From contig CABYXC010000006.1 of the NCBI GenBank assembly GCA_902522865.1, positions 17,172 through 81,171 of the forward strand: a DNA stretch of 64,000 bases. Direction: 5' to 3'. Position numbers and translations under genes: made by a program. A model generated the notes under the pieces. The model worked only from the letters and a program-made list of their open reading frames with translations. It was not told where the DNA came from and searched no databases. Positions within the stretch are counted from its first letter, which is position 1. Each line of letters begins with the position of its first letter. Origin of the DNA: an uncultured Alphaproteobacteria bacterium. GTDB lineage: Bacteria; Pseudomonadota; Alphaproteobacteria; HIMB59; GCA-002718135. Below are positions 17,513 through 26,621 of this stretch, piece by piece.

Positions 17513-18499
17513 ATGTCATTTGAATTTTTAGTTTCGAAAATTCAAAAAAATAATTTTTTACTCATAGGTAGAGCAGGAATTGATATTTATCCTGACCCAC
17601 CAGGGACTAAAACTGAGAATGCCAAATCCTTTGTTACTCATCTTGGAGGATCCTCTGCAAATATGGGTGTCCAATTAACATTATTTGGAGGTAATTGTAA
17701 TTTACTGTCGAGAGTATCTGATGATGCTTTAGGTAGATTGGCTATTAACCAACTAAATTATTATGGGGTTAAAAACAAATTAGTAAAATTTGAAAAAAAT
17801 GAGTCAAGAATTTCTTTCGCTATAGTTGAAACTACAGTTAAAGATCATCAATCAATAATTTATAGGCATAAAGCTTCTGATTTATTTTTAAACAAAGATG
17901 ATATTGAAAATGCCAATATACAAAATTTTGATTTTTTATTAATTACTGGAACTTCTTTAGCAGCTGAGCCTTCGAGAAGTGCCACTTTATATGCTTTGGA
18001 AATAGCAAATAAAAATAATATTCCTGTAATTATGGACATTGATTATAGACCATATACTTGGGAGTCATCAAAAAAAGCAAAAGAAGTTTATAATTTGGCA
18101 GCAAATAAATGTAGTGGTGTAATTGGAAATGATGATGAGTTTGGAGTATTAGCTGGTGATTACAACAATGGTTTGGATCATGCTAGACAATTAGCTAAAA
18201 ATATAAGCTTAATTATTTATAAAAAAGGTGAAAAAGGCTCTATAACTTTTGCAATGAACAAAGTAATTAAAAAGGGAATATTTCCTGTTAAACCTTTGAA
18301 ACCAACTGGAGCTGGTGATGCATTTATGGGTTCATTAATTGGATCAATGTTAAAAGCTAATGATTTAGAAAAATCTATAGAAATTGGTTCAGCCGCAGCA
18401 GCCATTGTAGTAACAAAAGTTGGTTGTGCTCCAGCAATGCCAAATTTAAATGAAATTTTAGAGTTTATGAAATATAATAAAATTAATGAAGGAGAATAA
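17513..18499 (+). CDS. iolC: 5-dehydro-2-deoxygluconokinase IolC
   Basis: A PfkB-family sugar kinase of 328 residues. The sugar-binding N-terminus reads LLIGRAGIDIYPDPPG and THLGGSSANMG. The IolC-typical DIDYRPYTWES follows, and the C-terminal anion-hole/base motif is PTGAGDAFMGS. IolC phosphorylates 2-deoxy-5-keto-gluconate in myo-inositol breakdown. It is followed by iolB and an IolJ-like aldolase, which gives three consecutive steps of that pathway. The upstream enzymes (iolG, iolE, iolD) are not in the window. Confidence 0.9.
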   Translation: MSFEFLVSKIQKNNFLLIGRAGIDIYPDPPGTKTENAKSFVTHLGGSSANMGVQLTLFGGNCNLLSRVSDDALGRLAINQLNYYGVKNKLVKFEKNESRISFAIVETTVKDHQSIIYRHKASDLFLNKDDIENANIQNFDFLLITGTSLAAEPSRSATLYALEIANKNNIPVIMDIDYRPYTWESSKKAKEVYNLAANKCSGVIGNDDEFGVLAGDYNNGLDHARQLAKNISLIIYKKGEKGSITFAMNKVIKKGIFPVKPLKPTGAGDAFMGSLIGSMLKANDLEKSIEIGSAAAAIVVTKVGCAPAMPNLNEILEFMKYNKINEGE

Positions 18500-18500
18500 T

Positions 18501-19343
18501 ATGCATATTCCACCATTTGATAATAAAAACAAGCCAATTGTAGATATTGAAGACAGTAGAGTTCCTTTAAATTATTTTAACATAGTAAAATTAAATAAAG
18601 ATCAATCTTTTGAATATCAAACACCTGGTTATGAAACATGTATAGTACCTGCTACTGGAACAATTAATGTAGAAATTGAAGGAATAAAAGTTGAGGCATT
18701 AGGCACTAGAATAGTTGATGTGTGGGATGGAGAGCCAGAAGGTGTTTATGTTCCGTCTAATACAAAAGCTCAATTTACATCTTTAGTAAATAATTCAGAA
18801 ATTTTTATTGCTGGCGCAAAGTATGATAAAACCCTAGAACCATTTGCTGTTAGAACAAATGAAATTGATTTAGTTCAGTACGGCTCTGATGATACCAAAA
18901 CTCATAGAAAAATTAAACATATTTTAGGCGCTAAGCATCATGATAAAGTTGGAAGATTGCTTTGTAATGAACTTTATACCGTTGGGCAGGGAGGTTGGTC
19001 GGGGTTCCCACCTCATAAGCATGATACAGATCGTCTACCTGATGAAACTAGACATGATGAAACGTATAATTACAGATTTAAACCTAATAATGGATTTGGT
19101 TTTCAGATGTTTCAACAAGTTGATGATAAAGTTGGGAAAGCTGAGCATATAATTAATGGCTCAACCATCATGATTAGAACGGGCTATCATCCTTGTGTTG
19201 TTGCACCTGGATATGAGATGTATTATTTCACAATTCTTGGGGGACTATCCCAAAGATCTCTTGTGCAATTTTTTCAACCTGAACATGCATATCAAGTTGA
19301 AACCATTCCTGGTATTAAAGATATGATTGCTAAATATAAATGA
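18501..19343 (+). CDS. iolB: 5-deoxy-glucuronate isomerase IolB
   Basis: A bicupin isomerase that makes 2-deoxy-5-keto-gluconate from 5-deoxyglucuronate, 280 residues. Key stretches are NELYTVGQGGWSGFPPHKHD, with the metal-binding histidines, then HDETYNYRF and the downstream GYHPCVVAPGYEMYYF. A frame opens at 18486, but GGAG at 18491-18494 fits the ATG at 18501 and lies downstream of the earlier start, so I take 18501. It overlaps the aldolase gene by four bases. Confidence 0.92.
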   Translation: MHIPPFDNKNKPIVDIEDSRVPLNYFNIVKLNKDQSFEYQTPGYETCIVPATGTINVEIEGIKVEALGTRIVDVWDGEPEGVYVPSNTKAQFTSLVNNSEIFIAGAKYDKTLEPFAVRTNEIDLVQYGSDDTKTHRKIKHILGAKHHDKVGRLLCNELYTVGQGGWSGFPPHKHDTDRLPDETRHDETYNYRFKPNNGFGFQMFQQVDDKVGKAEHIINGSTIMIRTGYHPCVVAPGYEMYYFTILGGLSQRSLVQFFQPEHAYQVETIPGIKDMIAKYK

Positions 19344-20173
19344 CAGCAGTAAATTTAAAAACTTTACTAACTAAAGCTAATCGTAATAATTATTCTGTAG
19401 CTGGATTAGTCGTAATTAGTTGGGAAGATGCTATTGCTTACACAGAGGCTGCACATGAAACAAAAATTCCAATCATTCTACAAGCAGGACCTTCTTGTAG
19501 ACAATATACTCCTGTTTCTATTTTGGGAAAAATGTTTAGACATCTTGCTGAACAAACAAAAACGCCTATTTGTTGTCATTTAGATCATGGATTTTCATAT
19601 GATGAATGTATCGAAGGAATCGAATCTGGTTTTACATCAGTAATGTTTGATGGATCAAAACTTCCTTTAAATAAAAATATCAAAATTAGTTCACAAATAT
19701 CAAATATTGCTCATAAACATAATATTTCAGTTGAAGGTGAAGTAGGTATAGTAGGTTATCATAATGGCAATACATCTTTTGGAACAGATATTGAGGAAGC
19801 AAAAAAATATAGTTTAGAGAGTGGAGTAGATGCTATGGCAATATCAGTTGGTAATACACATTTGCAACAATCAAAGATAGCAAGAATAGATTATAATAAA
19901 ATCTTAAAAATTCAAAAAATATCCAAACTACCTTTAGTTTTGCATGGTAGTAGTGGTATAAATTCTAATATGAGAAAAAAAATAGCAAGAAACACGAAAG
20001 TAGCTAAATTTAACATAGGCACCGAATTAAGAATAACAGCATGTAAAAGCTTAAGAAAAAGTTATAATAAAAAAAAATCAAGTTTTGATAAAATAGAAAT
20101 AATAAAGCCTTCAATAATTGAATTAAAAAAACATACAAAGAAAATAATAAAAAATATTGGGCCAATAAAATGA
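19340..20173 (+). CDS. iolJ: Class II ketose-bisphosphate aldolase (IolJ-like)
   Basis: A zinc-dependent class II aldolase of the FbaA/GatY/IolJ family, 277 residues. The metal site is visible as CCHLDHG (H80, D82, H83), and HGSSGIN and FNIGTELR form the phosphate-binding end. Behind iolC and iolB the likely reaction is cleavage of 6-phospho-5-dehydro-2-deoxygluconate to DHAP and malonate semialdehyde. Sequence alone cannot exclude fructose or tagatose bisphosphate. It overlaps iolB by four bases and mtnP by four bases. Confidence 0.82.
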   Translation: MTAVNLKTLLTKANRNNYSVAGLVVISWEDAIAYTEAAHETKIPIILQAGPSCRQYTPVSILGKMFRHLAEQTKTPICCHLDHGFSYDECIEGIESGFTSVMFDGSKLPLNKNIKISSQISNIAHKHNISVEGEVGIVGYHNGNTSFGTDIEEAKKYSLESGVDAMAISVGNTHLQQSKIARIDYNKILKIQKISKLPLVLHGSSGINSNMRKKIARNTKVAKFNIGTELRITACKSLRKSYNKKKSSFDKIEIIKPSIIELKKHTKKIIKNIGPIK

Positions 20174-21054
20174 ATGTCTTGGGCTTTATTGGTGGAAGTG
20201 GAATTTATAAACTAGAATTTTTAACTAACATAAAAGAACATAAAATTAAATCTTCATTTGGCGATCCCTCAGGTCCAATTATTGAAGGTAAAATAGATAA
20301 TAACACAGTATATTTTTTATCACGTCATGGAGAAGGTCATACTTTTTCACCATCTTCCATAAATTATTGCGCCAATATTGATTGTTTAAAACAAGTTGGT
20401 GTAACCGATTTGATATCTCTTTCAGCCGTAGGTTCTTTAAAAGATAATTTAAAACCAGGTACATTTGTTATTGTTGATCAATTTATAGATAGAACAATAA
20501 ACAGAAAAAAAAGTTTTTTTGATAAAGGAATAGTTGCTCATGTTCCTATGGCTCATCCAACATGTGAAGTTTTGATGAATTTATCAAAAAATATATGTGA
20601 AAATATTAAAATCAATTATTCATTTGGTGGAACATATCTTGCAATGGAAGGACCTCAGTTTTCAACTTATGCTGAGTCAAATCTTTATATTGATTGGGGT
20701 TGTGATGTTATAGGAATGACAAATATGCCAGAAGCAAAATTAGCAAGAGAAGCGGAAATTAGATATTGTTCTATCTCCATGGTTACAGATTATGATTGCT
20801 GGCATCCAGATCATGATAAAGTAGATTTAAGTATGATTATAAAAACCTTAAATGATAATGTTGATAATTCAAAAAATTTTATTAAAAATTTTAGCTCAAA
20901 ATACTATGAAGGTGTATCTTTTGAAAATGATAAAACATCCAATATTTTAGATACATCTATAATTACAAAAAAAGAATTTTGGGATAAAGACTTAGAGAAT
21001 AATTTATCCAATATATTAAAAAGATATAAGAAAAATTCTAATGCTAGTAAATGA
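20170..21054 (+). CDS. mtnP: S-methyl-5'-thioadenosine phosphorylase-type enzyme MtnP
   Basis: A purine nucleoside phosphorylase of the MTAP branch, 294 residues. It starts LGFIGGSGIYKLE, has the phosphate-site SRHGEGHTFSPSSINY, and the purine-site stretch GTYLAMEGPQFSTYAES followed by DVIGMTNMPEAKLAREAEI. It splits methylthioadenosine (or 5'-deoxyadenosine) into adenine and a 5-modified ribose-1-phosphate. The C-terminal 40 residues after the core are extra and polar. It shares four bases with the aldolase gene and 14 with mtnA. Confidence 0.93.
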   Translation: MNVLGFIGGSGIYKLEFLTNIKEHKIKSSFGDPSGPIIEGKIDNNTVYFLSRHGEGHTFSPSSINYCANIDCLKQVGVTDLISLSAVGSLKDNLKPGTFVIVDQFIDRTINRKKSFFDKGIVAHVPMAHPTCEVLMNLSKNICENIKINYSFGGTYLAMEGPQFSTYAESNLYIDWGCDVIGMTNMPEAKLAREAEIRYCSISMVTDYDCWHPDHDKVDLSMIIKTLNDNVDNSKNFIKNFSSKYYEGVSFENDKTSNILDTSIITKKEFWDKDLENNLSNILKRYKKNSNASK

Positions 21055-22120
21055 TAAACATTTAACAACTATTTGGTATGATAAAGCTAAAGAAGTTGTA
21101 AAAATAATAGATCAAAGGCTTCTACCATTTGAATTAAAGATTGTAGAATTAAAAACACTAGAAGATTTTTGTTTTGCTATTAAAGAAATGCAAGTGAGGG
21201 GTGCACCCTTAATAGGTGTAACTGCTGCATATGGAATGTATGTAGCATCTAAAAATACTAAAAATTTTTCAGAATTAGAAAAAGCAGGTTATAGTCTTAA
21301 GTCAACAAGACCTACAGCAGTTAATTTATCCTGGGCAGTAGATAAAATTATTACTGAGATTAAAGATATGGAAAAATCTAACTTACAGGAAATAATTCTT
21401 TCAATTGCTAATGAGATCAGAGATCAAGATATAATTAATTGTAAAGCTATAGGTGAAAATGGATCTAAACTTATTGAAAATGTTTACAAAAAAACACAAA
21501 AAAAAGTAAATGTTTTGACTCACTGTAATGCTGGGTGGTTAGCTGCTGTTGATTGGGGAACTGCTTTAGCACCTATATTTATTGCAAATCAAAAAAAAAT
21601 CCCAATACATGTTTGGATTGATGAAACCAGACCTAGAAATCAAGGTTTCAGTCTTACAGCTTGGGAATTAATGAATGAAAAGATAGAAAATTCATTAATC
21701 GTAGACAACGTCGGCGGTCATTTAATGCAAAATGGCATGATAGATCTTTGTATAACTGGAACAGACAGAACCTCTTTAAATGGTGATGTTTGTAATAAAA
21801 TTGGCACATATTTAAAGGCGTTAGCAGCAAAAGATAATGATATTCCTTTTTACGTTGCAGCACCAATTTCTAGTATAGATTTTAATATTAAAAATGGAGT
21901 AAAAGAAATACCTATAGAAGAAAGAGACCCAGAAGAAGTATCCATTATTGAAGGTATTGACGAAAATAATAATAGAAAGAAAATTAAAATTATACCTGAA
22001 GGTTCAAACTGTAAAAACTATGCCTTCGATATAACTCCAGCAAAATATATTACTAAATTGATTACAGAAAAAGGAGTTGTAGATAGTAATGAAGAATCTA
22101 TAGGTGGACTAAAAAATTAA
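21041..22120 (+). CDS. mtnA: Methylthioribose-1-phosphate isomerase MtnA
   Basis: An isomerase of the eIF-2B-like family, 359 residues, that turns 5-methylthioribose-1-phosphate (or the 5-deoxy analogue) into the ribulose-1-phosphate. Motifs are MQVRGAPLIGVTAAYG, the catalytic-cysteine segment LTHCNAGWLA and the catalytic aspartate in ITGTDRT. The start at 21041 lies inside the end of mtnP and gives the usual HLTTIWYD opening. With mtnP before it and an aldolase after it, three consecutive salvage steps are encoded. Confidence 0.93.
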   Translation: MLVNDKHLTTIWYDKAKEVVKIIDQRLLPFELKIVELKTLEDFCFAIKEMQVRGAPLIGVTAAYGMYVASKNTKNFSELEKAGYSLKSTRPTAVNLSWAVDKIITEIKDMEKSNLQEIILSIANEIRDQDIINCKAIGENGSKLIENVYKKTQKKVNVLTHCNAGWLAAVDWGTALAPIFIANQKKIPIHVWIDETRPRNQGFSLTAWELMNEKIENSLIVDNVGGHLMQNGMIDLCITGTDRTSLNGDVCNKIGTYLKALAAKDNDIPFYVAAPISSIDFNIKNGVKEIPIEERDPEEVSIIEGIDENNNRKKIKIIPEGSNCKNYAFDITPAKYITKLITEKGVVDSNEESIGGLKN

Positions 22121-22121
22121 T

Positions 22122-24134
22122 ATGAAAAATGAATGGAAAGAAAGTTTAGCTAAAAAATATATCAAAGAATATAAGTTAAAGAAAGTCAGCACAGATTTAG
22201 CATTAAGAATATATTCAACGCATTTATTAGGTAATAATCCAGAACTTGTTTTACATGGAGGAGGAAATACATCTGTAAAATCAAATAAAAAAAATTTATT
22301 TGGAAAAGATAACGATGTGCTTTTTGTAAAAGGAAGTGGATGGGATATGTCAAACCTAAATGAAAGAGGATTACCAGGTCTGTATCTTGATCCTTTACTT
22401 AAAACTTTATCCTTAAAAAAAATGAGTGATGAAAAGATGGTTAATTATTTGAGATCAAACTTACTTGACTCAAGTTCTCCTAATCCATCAATTGAAACTC
22501 TTTTACATGCTTATTTGCCATTTAAATATGTAGATCATACACATTCAAATGCGATTTTAAGTTTAGTCAATCTAGATAATTCAAAAGAGATATTAAATAA
22601 AATTTATAAAGATAAAATTGCAATAGTTCCCTATGTAATGCCAGGATTTGAACTTGCTAAATTATGTCATATGGTAATTTCAAAAAATCATAAAGTTGAA
22701 GGATTAATACTTTTAAATCATGGCATTTTCACTTTTGGCAGTTCAGCAAAACAAAGTTATGATAGAATGATTAAGCTTGTAACATTAGCTGAAAATTATT
22801 TAAACAAGAAAAAAAAATTAATAAAATATAATATTAATAACAAAAAAATAAATATTACCGATGTTCAGCTATGTATTAGAAATTTATATCATTTCTTTAC
22901 AAATAAAAAATGGATAATAAAATTTAATAATAAGGTTGAAGATGTAAAATTTACAAATCGAAAAGATTTATTTAATTTATTTAATAAAGGACCTGTTACG
23001 CCTGATCATGTTATTAGAATAAAATCAGAACCATTAATAATACCCAATAAACATTTATCATCTAGCAAAATGATATCTAATAATATTAACGCATATATTA
23101 AAAAATATAAAAATTATTTTAAAAAATATAAAAAAAATATTACAAATTCCAAAATTGCTGATCCTTTACCAAGAATCATTATTTTAGAAGGAATAGGTTT
23201 TCTATCAATAGGTCTTAATAAAAAAGAAATGCAAGTTTCCTATGATATATTTGATGCAATGAAAAAAGTTATAATTAAAGCAAATTTAGTTTCGAAATTT
23301 AAATCAATTAACAATACAGATATTTTTAAAATGGAATACTGGCCATTAGAAAGAGCAAAATTGAATAATCAAAATACAAAAAAATTTAGTGGAAATGTTG
23401 CAGTAATTACAGGTGGAGCTGGAAAAATTGGAAGCGCGATTGCAAATAAATTTATAAATGAAAATATTGAAGTTATACTTTTAGATAAAAATTTTAAAAA
23501 TCTTGATGTAAATATCAAAAAGAAATGCCTATGTATTGCATGTGATTTAACTAATAATTCTCAAATTAATAAAGCATTAAATAAGATATTAAAATTATTC
23601 GGTGGTATAGATATTCTAATAGCAAACTCTGGTGCTGCATTTCAAGGCAGTATGCTAAATGTAAAAAAAGATATTTTGGAAAAAAGTTTAGAGGTAAATT
23701 TTTATAGTCATCATAATATAGTCCAAAAAATTGCAAATATTATGGTATCACAAGGTTTTGGAGGTTCCATTTCTCTTAATTTGTCAAAACAATCTATAAA
23801 TCCTGGTAAGGATTTTGGACCATATGGTATCGCAAAAGCTAGTTCGTTATTTTCTATGAAACAATATGCTTTAGAATTTGGAAAATATAATATTCGAGTT
23901 AATGGAATTAATGCTGATCGTATAAAAAGTGGTTTATTAACTGATCAGTTTATTAAAGAGAGAGCAAAAGCTAGAAATATGTCTTCAACTGAATATTTAA
24001 ATAATAATTTACTTCAAAAGCAAGTAACTGCAGAAGATGTTGCTGAAGCATTTTTTGCTCAGTTATCCTTTGAAAAAACAACCGGGAATATTATTACTGT
24101 TGATGGCGGTAATATTGAGGCTAGTTTAAGATAG
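22122..24134 (+). CDS. Bifunctional class II aldolase / short-chain dehydrogenase
   Basis: A 670-residue two-domain protein of the RhaD/YuxG fusion family. The class II (FucA/AraD-type) aldolase half has GGGNTSVK at 46-53, DHTHSNA at 138-144 with the zinc histidines, and LLNHGIFTFG at 197-206. The dehydrogenase half begins near 421, with Rossmann TGGAGKIG at 430-437 and Y568-x3-K572. Relatives cleave rhamnulose-1-phosphate to DHAP and lactaldehyde and oxidise the aldehyde. Here, one base after mtnA, the likelier substrate is a 5-modified ribulose-1-phosphate; this is inference. The region 320-345 is very rich in Lys/Asn/Tyr. Confidence 0.85.
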   Translation: MKNEWKESLAKKYIKEYKLKKVSTDLALRIYSTHLLGNNPELVLHGGGNTSVKSNKKNLFGKDNDVLFVKGSGWDMSNLNERGLPGLYLDPLLKTLSLKKMSDEKMVNYLRSNLLDSSSPNPSIETLLHAYLPFKYVDHTHSNAILSLVNLDNSKEILNKIYKDKIAIVPYVMPGFELAKLCHMVISKNHKVEGLILLNHGIFTFGSSAKQSYDRMIKLVTLAENYLNKKKKLIKYNINNKKINITDVQLCIRNLYHFFTNKKWIIKFNNKVEDVKFTNRKDLFNLFNKGPVTPDHVIRIKSEPLIIPNKHLSSSKMISNNINAYIKKYKNYFKKYKKNITNSKIADPLPRIIILEGIGFLSIGLNKKEMQVSYDIFDAMKKVIIKANLVSKFKSINNTDIFKMEYWPLERAKLNNQNTKKFSGNVAVITGGAGKIGSAIANKFINENIEVILLDKNFKNLDVNIKKKCLCIACDLTNNSQINKALNKILKLFGGIDILIANSGAAFQGSMLNVKKDILEKSLEVNFYSHHNIVQKIANIMVSQGFGGSISLNLSKQSINPGKDFGPYGIAKASSLFSMKQYALEFGKYNIRVNGINADRIKSGLLTDQFIKERAKARNMSSTEYLNNNLLQKQVTAEDVAEAFFAQLSFEKTTGNIITVDGGNIEASLR

Positions 24135-24551
24135 GTGTTATTAAAATTTTTAGAAAAAATTGGAAGAAAGAAAATTGTTCTAGATAGAGGACCATCTCAT
24201 CCAGAATTTCATAAAGCAAAACCATGGATGGAAAGATACTACCTATTATTTAGAAAAAGACCAAAATGGTTTCCATTTAACATCCTTATACATAAAATGT
24301 TAGATGATGATCATGGTGAAGGAGTTCATAATCATCTTTGTCCTTATATAACAATTATTTTAAAAGGTGGTTATTGGGAAACAACAAAAAAAGGAAAATT
24401 TTGGAGATCCCCTGGATATATTGGTTTTAGGTCCGCTGACCATTTGCACAGAGTTGACTTAAAACCAAATACAAACACAATGACATTATTTATTCCTGGA
24501 CCTTTTGGTTTTAGAAAAACTAAAAGAGCTGATTATAAAACAAAAATATAA
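24135..24551 (+). CDS. Cupin-like protein of unknown function
   Basis: A 138-residue protein starting at GTG 24135, directly after the aldolase/dehydrogenase stop. It has a small cupin-like pattern: the histidine cluster HGEGVHNHLCPYITIILKGG and a second one RSADHLHRVDL, which together could bind one metal ion. It ends with a basic tail (FGFRKTKRADYKTK). I do not recognise the family. As the last gene of the iol/mtn operon it may act on the released aldehyde or acid, or be an isomerase; neither can be shown. Confidence 0.6.
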   Translation: MLLKFLEKIGRKKIVLDRGPSHPEFHKAKPWMERYYLLFRKRPKWFPFNILIHKMLDDDHGEGVHNHLCPYITIILKGGYWETTKKGKFWRSPGYIGFRSADHLHRVDLKPNTNTMTLFIPGPFGFRKTKRADYKTKI

Positions 24552-24564
24552 TTATTAATAAAAA

Positions 24565-25299
24565 TTAAATTGTTCCATCGTATATTAACTTATATCCACT
24601 CAAAAAAAGTAAAACATAGACAATATTAAAAAATAATTTTTCTGGAATTCTTTTTTGTAGAAAGTACCCAAGTAAAACACTAATAAAAGCTAGAGGCAGT
24701 AAATAGAGAGAAATCATAAGATTTGAAGGCGCTAATAATCCCACAAAATAATATGGAACTAATTTAACAAGATTTATAACCATAAATGCTAAGGTCATTG
24801 TTCCAATAAATGAAATTTTATCTAGCTTTAAAGGCAACATATAAAAATTAATTGGCGGATTTCCTGCATGAATTAAAAAACTTGTATATCCAGCAACAGA
24901 TGACCAAAAGTATCCTTTAAGTTTTGTTGGTTTTAGTAAATAATTATTTTTCTGAATAAATGAAACTAGAACAAAAATAATTGATATAATACCAACCATT
25001 ATTCTTATCTGATCTTCGTTTGTAAACTCAAAAGTTAAAGTTCCAAATAAAATTCCAATTATTGATGCTGGGATTACAATTTTTAAAATACTATTTATCC
25101 ATTTTTTCCAATACAAATAAATTGCTGAAAAATCCATTATTATTAAAAGTGGCAACAATATTCCTGCAGCTTGTAAAGGACTCATTGCAAATGACATAAC
25201 TGGCACAGCTAACATTGCTATAGGTCCAGGTACACCACCTTTAGATAAACCAAATACAAAAACTCCCAAAGACGCAAAAATATAAAAATATAAGTCCAT
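24565..25299 (-). CDS. TauE/SafE family membrane permease
   Basis: A 244-residue integral membrane protein with about eight helices and the TauE/SafE signature near the start (LSKGGVPGPIAMLAVPVMS). Members export sulfite, sulfoacetate or other small anions. It lies on the minus strand immediately after the metC-like gene (adjacent stop and start) and is probably co-transcribed with it. That hints at a sulfur link, but the substrate is not determined. Confidence 0.87.
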   Translation of the reverse strand: MDLYFYIFASLGVFVFGLSKGGVPGPIAMLAVPVMSFAMSPLQAAGILLPLLIIMDFSAIYLYWKKWINSILKIVIPASIIGILFGTLTFEFTNEDQIRIMVGIISIIFVLVSFIQKNNYLLKPTKLKGYFWSSVAGYTSFLIHAGNPPINFYMLPLKLDKISFIGTMTLAFMVINLVKLVPYYFVGLLAPSNLMISLYLLPLAFISVLLGYFLQKRIPEKLFFNIVYVLLFLSGYKLIYDGTI

Positions 25300-26460
25300 T
25301 TAATTAAAAATTTTTAATCCACTTTTTATATCTTTTATTTGATCATCAACATCTTCCAATCCACAATACAATCTAATTAAAGTTCCAGTATTTCTATTTT
25401 TAAACTCTCTTTTATCTAGTGGAGGAAAAGTAATAAGACTATCAAATCCACCCCAACTGTATCCCAATTTAAATATTTTAAGTTTATTAAAAAATTTTTC
25501 AATTTGATTATTTGAATATTTCTTTTTAAGCATAAATGAAAATAAACCAGTACTACCAGAGAAATCTCTTTTCCATATTTTATGATTTTTTGTATGCGGT
25601 AATGCTGGATGAAAAACATCAGATACAAGATCATGTTGTAATAAATATTTCGCCATTAATAATGCATTTTTTTCAATTTCTCTCATTCGAATTTCAAGTG
25701 TAGGCAATCCTCTAATTGCTAAATAAACTTCTTCTGAACCAGGACATATACCTAAAGTTTTTGAGGATGATCTTATTTTTTTGGAATATTTTTTATTAGA
25801 TGAAACGAAACCGATTAATACATCCGAGTGACCATTTATATATTTTGTTCCGGCATCTATAATAATATCAATACCTAATTTAATTGGATTACAAAATAAC
25901 GGTGAAGCCCAAGTATTATCCATAACAGTTGGTATTTTATTTTTTTTAGCAATTTTTGTAATGAAAGGTATATCAATAATATCAAAAGTTGCTGTTCCTG
26001 GCGACTCTAAATAAATTAGTTTTGTTTTACTGTTGATTAATTTCCGAAAATTTTTAATATTTTTTGTTGGATGAAAATATTTTATTTTAACATTATATTG
26101 TTTAAGGATCTTTTCACAAAAAGTTCTAGTAGGACTATAAACACTATCATTTATTAAAACCTCATCACCAGATTTTAAAAAGGTAAAAAAAGGAATTACT
26201 ATAGAGGCTAATCCTGATGGTGATAGTACAGTATCATTGCAGTTATATAAAAAAGAAATACTGTCTTCTAACTGCTTATGAAATGGATTTTTATTTATTC
26301 CATAAAATGTTGTTCTATCGTCAAAATTTTTAATATCATTTAAGTAATCTTTAAAAGTATTAAAGATCATTGTAGAGCCCTTATAGGTACCAGGGTTGAT
26401 AAACCCTTTTTGTTTAAGAGGATTTCTGCCTATTTTGGTTAATTTTGTTTTTATTTTCAT
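25300..26460 (-). CDS. metC: Cystathionine beta-lyase-like PLP enzyme
   Basis: A Cys/Met-metabolism PLP enzyme of 386 residues, fold type I. It shows KIGRNPLKQKGFINPG, the cofactor region SPSGLASIVIPFFTF, VMDNTWASPLFCNP, and the lysine segment DAGTKYINGHSDVLIGFV that forms the internal aldimine. The N-terminus and WGGFDSL motif fit cystathionine beta-lyase (cystathionine to homocysteine, pyruvate and ammonia). A TTG two codons earlier (26466) is possible; I take the ATG at 26460. The subtype rests on resemblance, and gamma-lyase activity is not excluded. Confidence 0.85.
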   Translation of the reverse strand: MKIKTKLTKIGRNPLKQKGFINPGTYKGSTMIFNTFKDYLNDIKNFDDRTTFYGINKNPFHKQLEDSISFLYNCNDTVLSPSGLASIVIPFFTFLKSGDEVLINDSVYSPTRTFCEKILKQYNVKIKYFHPTKNIKNFRKLINSKTKLIYLESPGTATFDIIDIPFITKIAKKNKIPTVMDNTWASPLFCNPIKLGIDIIIDAGTKYINGHSDVLIGFVSSNKKYSKKIRSSSKTLGICPGSEEVYLAIRGLPTLEIRMREIEKNALLMAKYLLQHDLVSDVFHPALPHTKNHKIWKRDFSGSTGLFSFMLKKKYSNNQIEKFFNKLKIFKLGYSWGGFDSLITFPPLDKREFKNRNTGTLIRLYCGLEDVDDQIKDIKSGLKIFN

Positions 26461-26621
26461 AAACAACTAAATATTGTATAAGCCTAAATCTTTATACACA
26501 AATTGTAGTAGGCAATTCTAAGCTTAACAAATCTATTATTGGGATTAACTTATTAATTTGTTATAGGGAAGCAATCTTTGAAAAAAGATATTTAAATAAT
26601 TATTTAAACGGAGAAAATAAT

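Noticed and set aside
19340..20173. Calling the class II aldolase a glycolytic fructose-bisphosphate aldolase
   Set aside because: It overlaps iolB and follows iolC, and the protein is of the short GatY/IolJ size. The inositol-type substrate is more likely, though not proven.
25416..25634. Second minus-strand frame inside the metC-like gene
   Set aside because: It overlaps the confident PLP-enzyme frame and is leucine-rich without family likeness.
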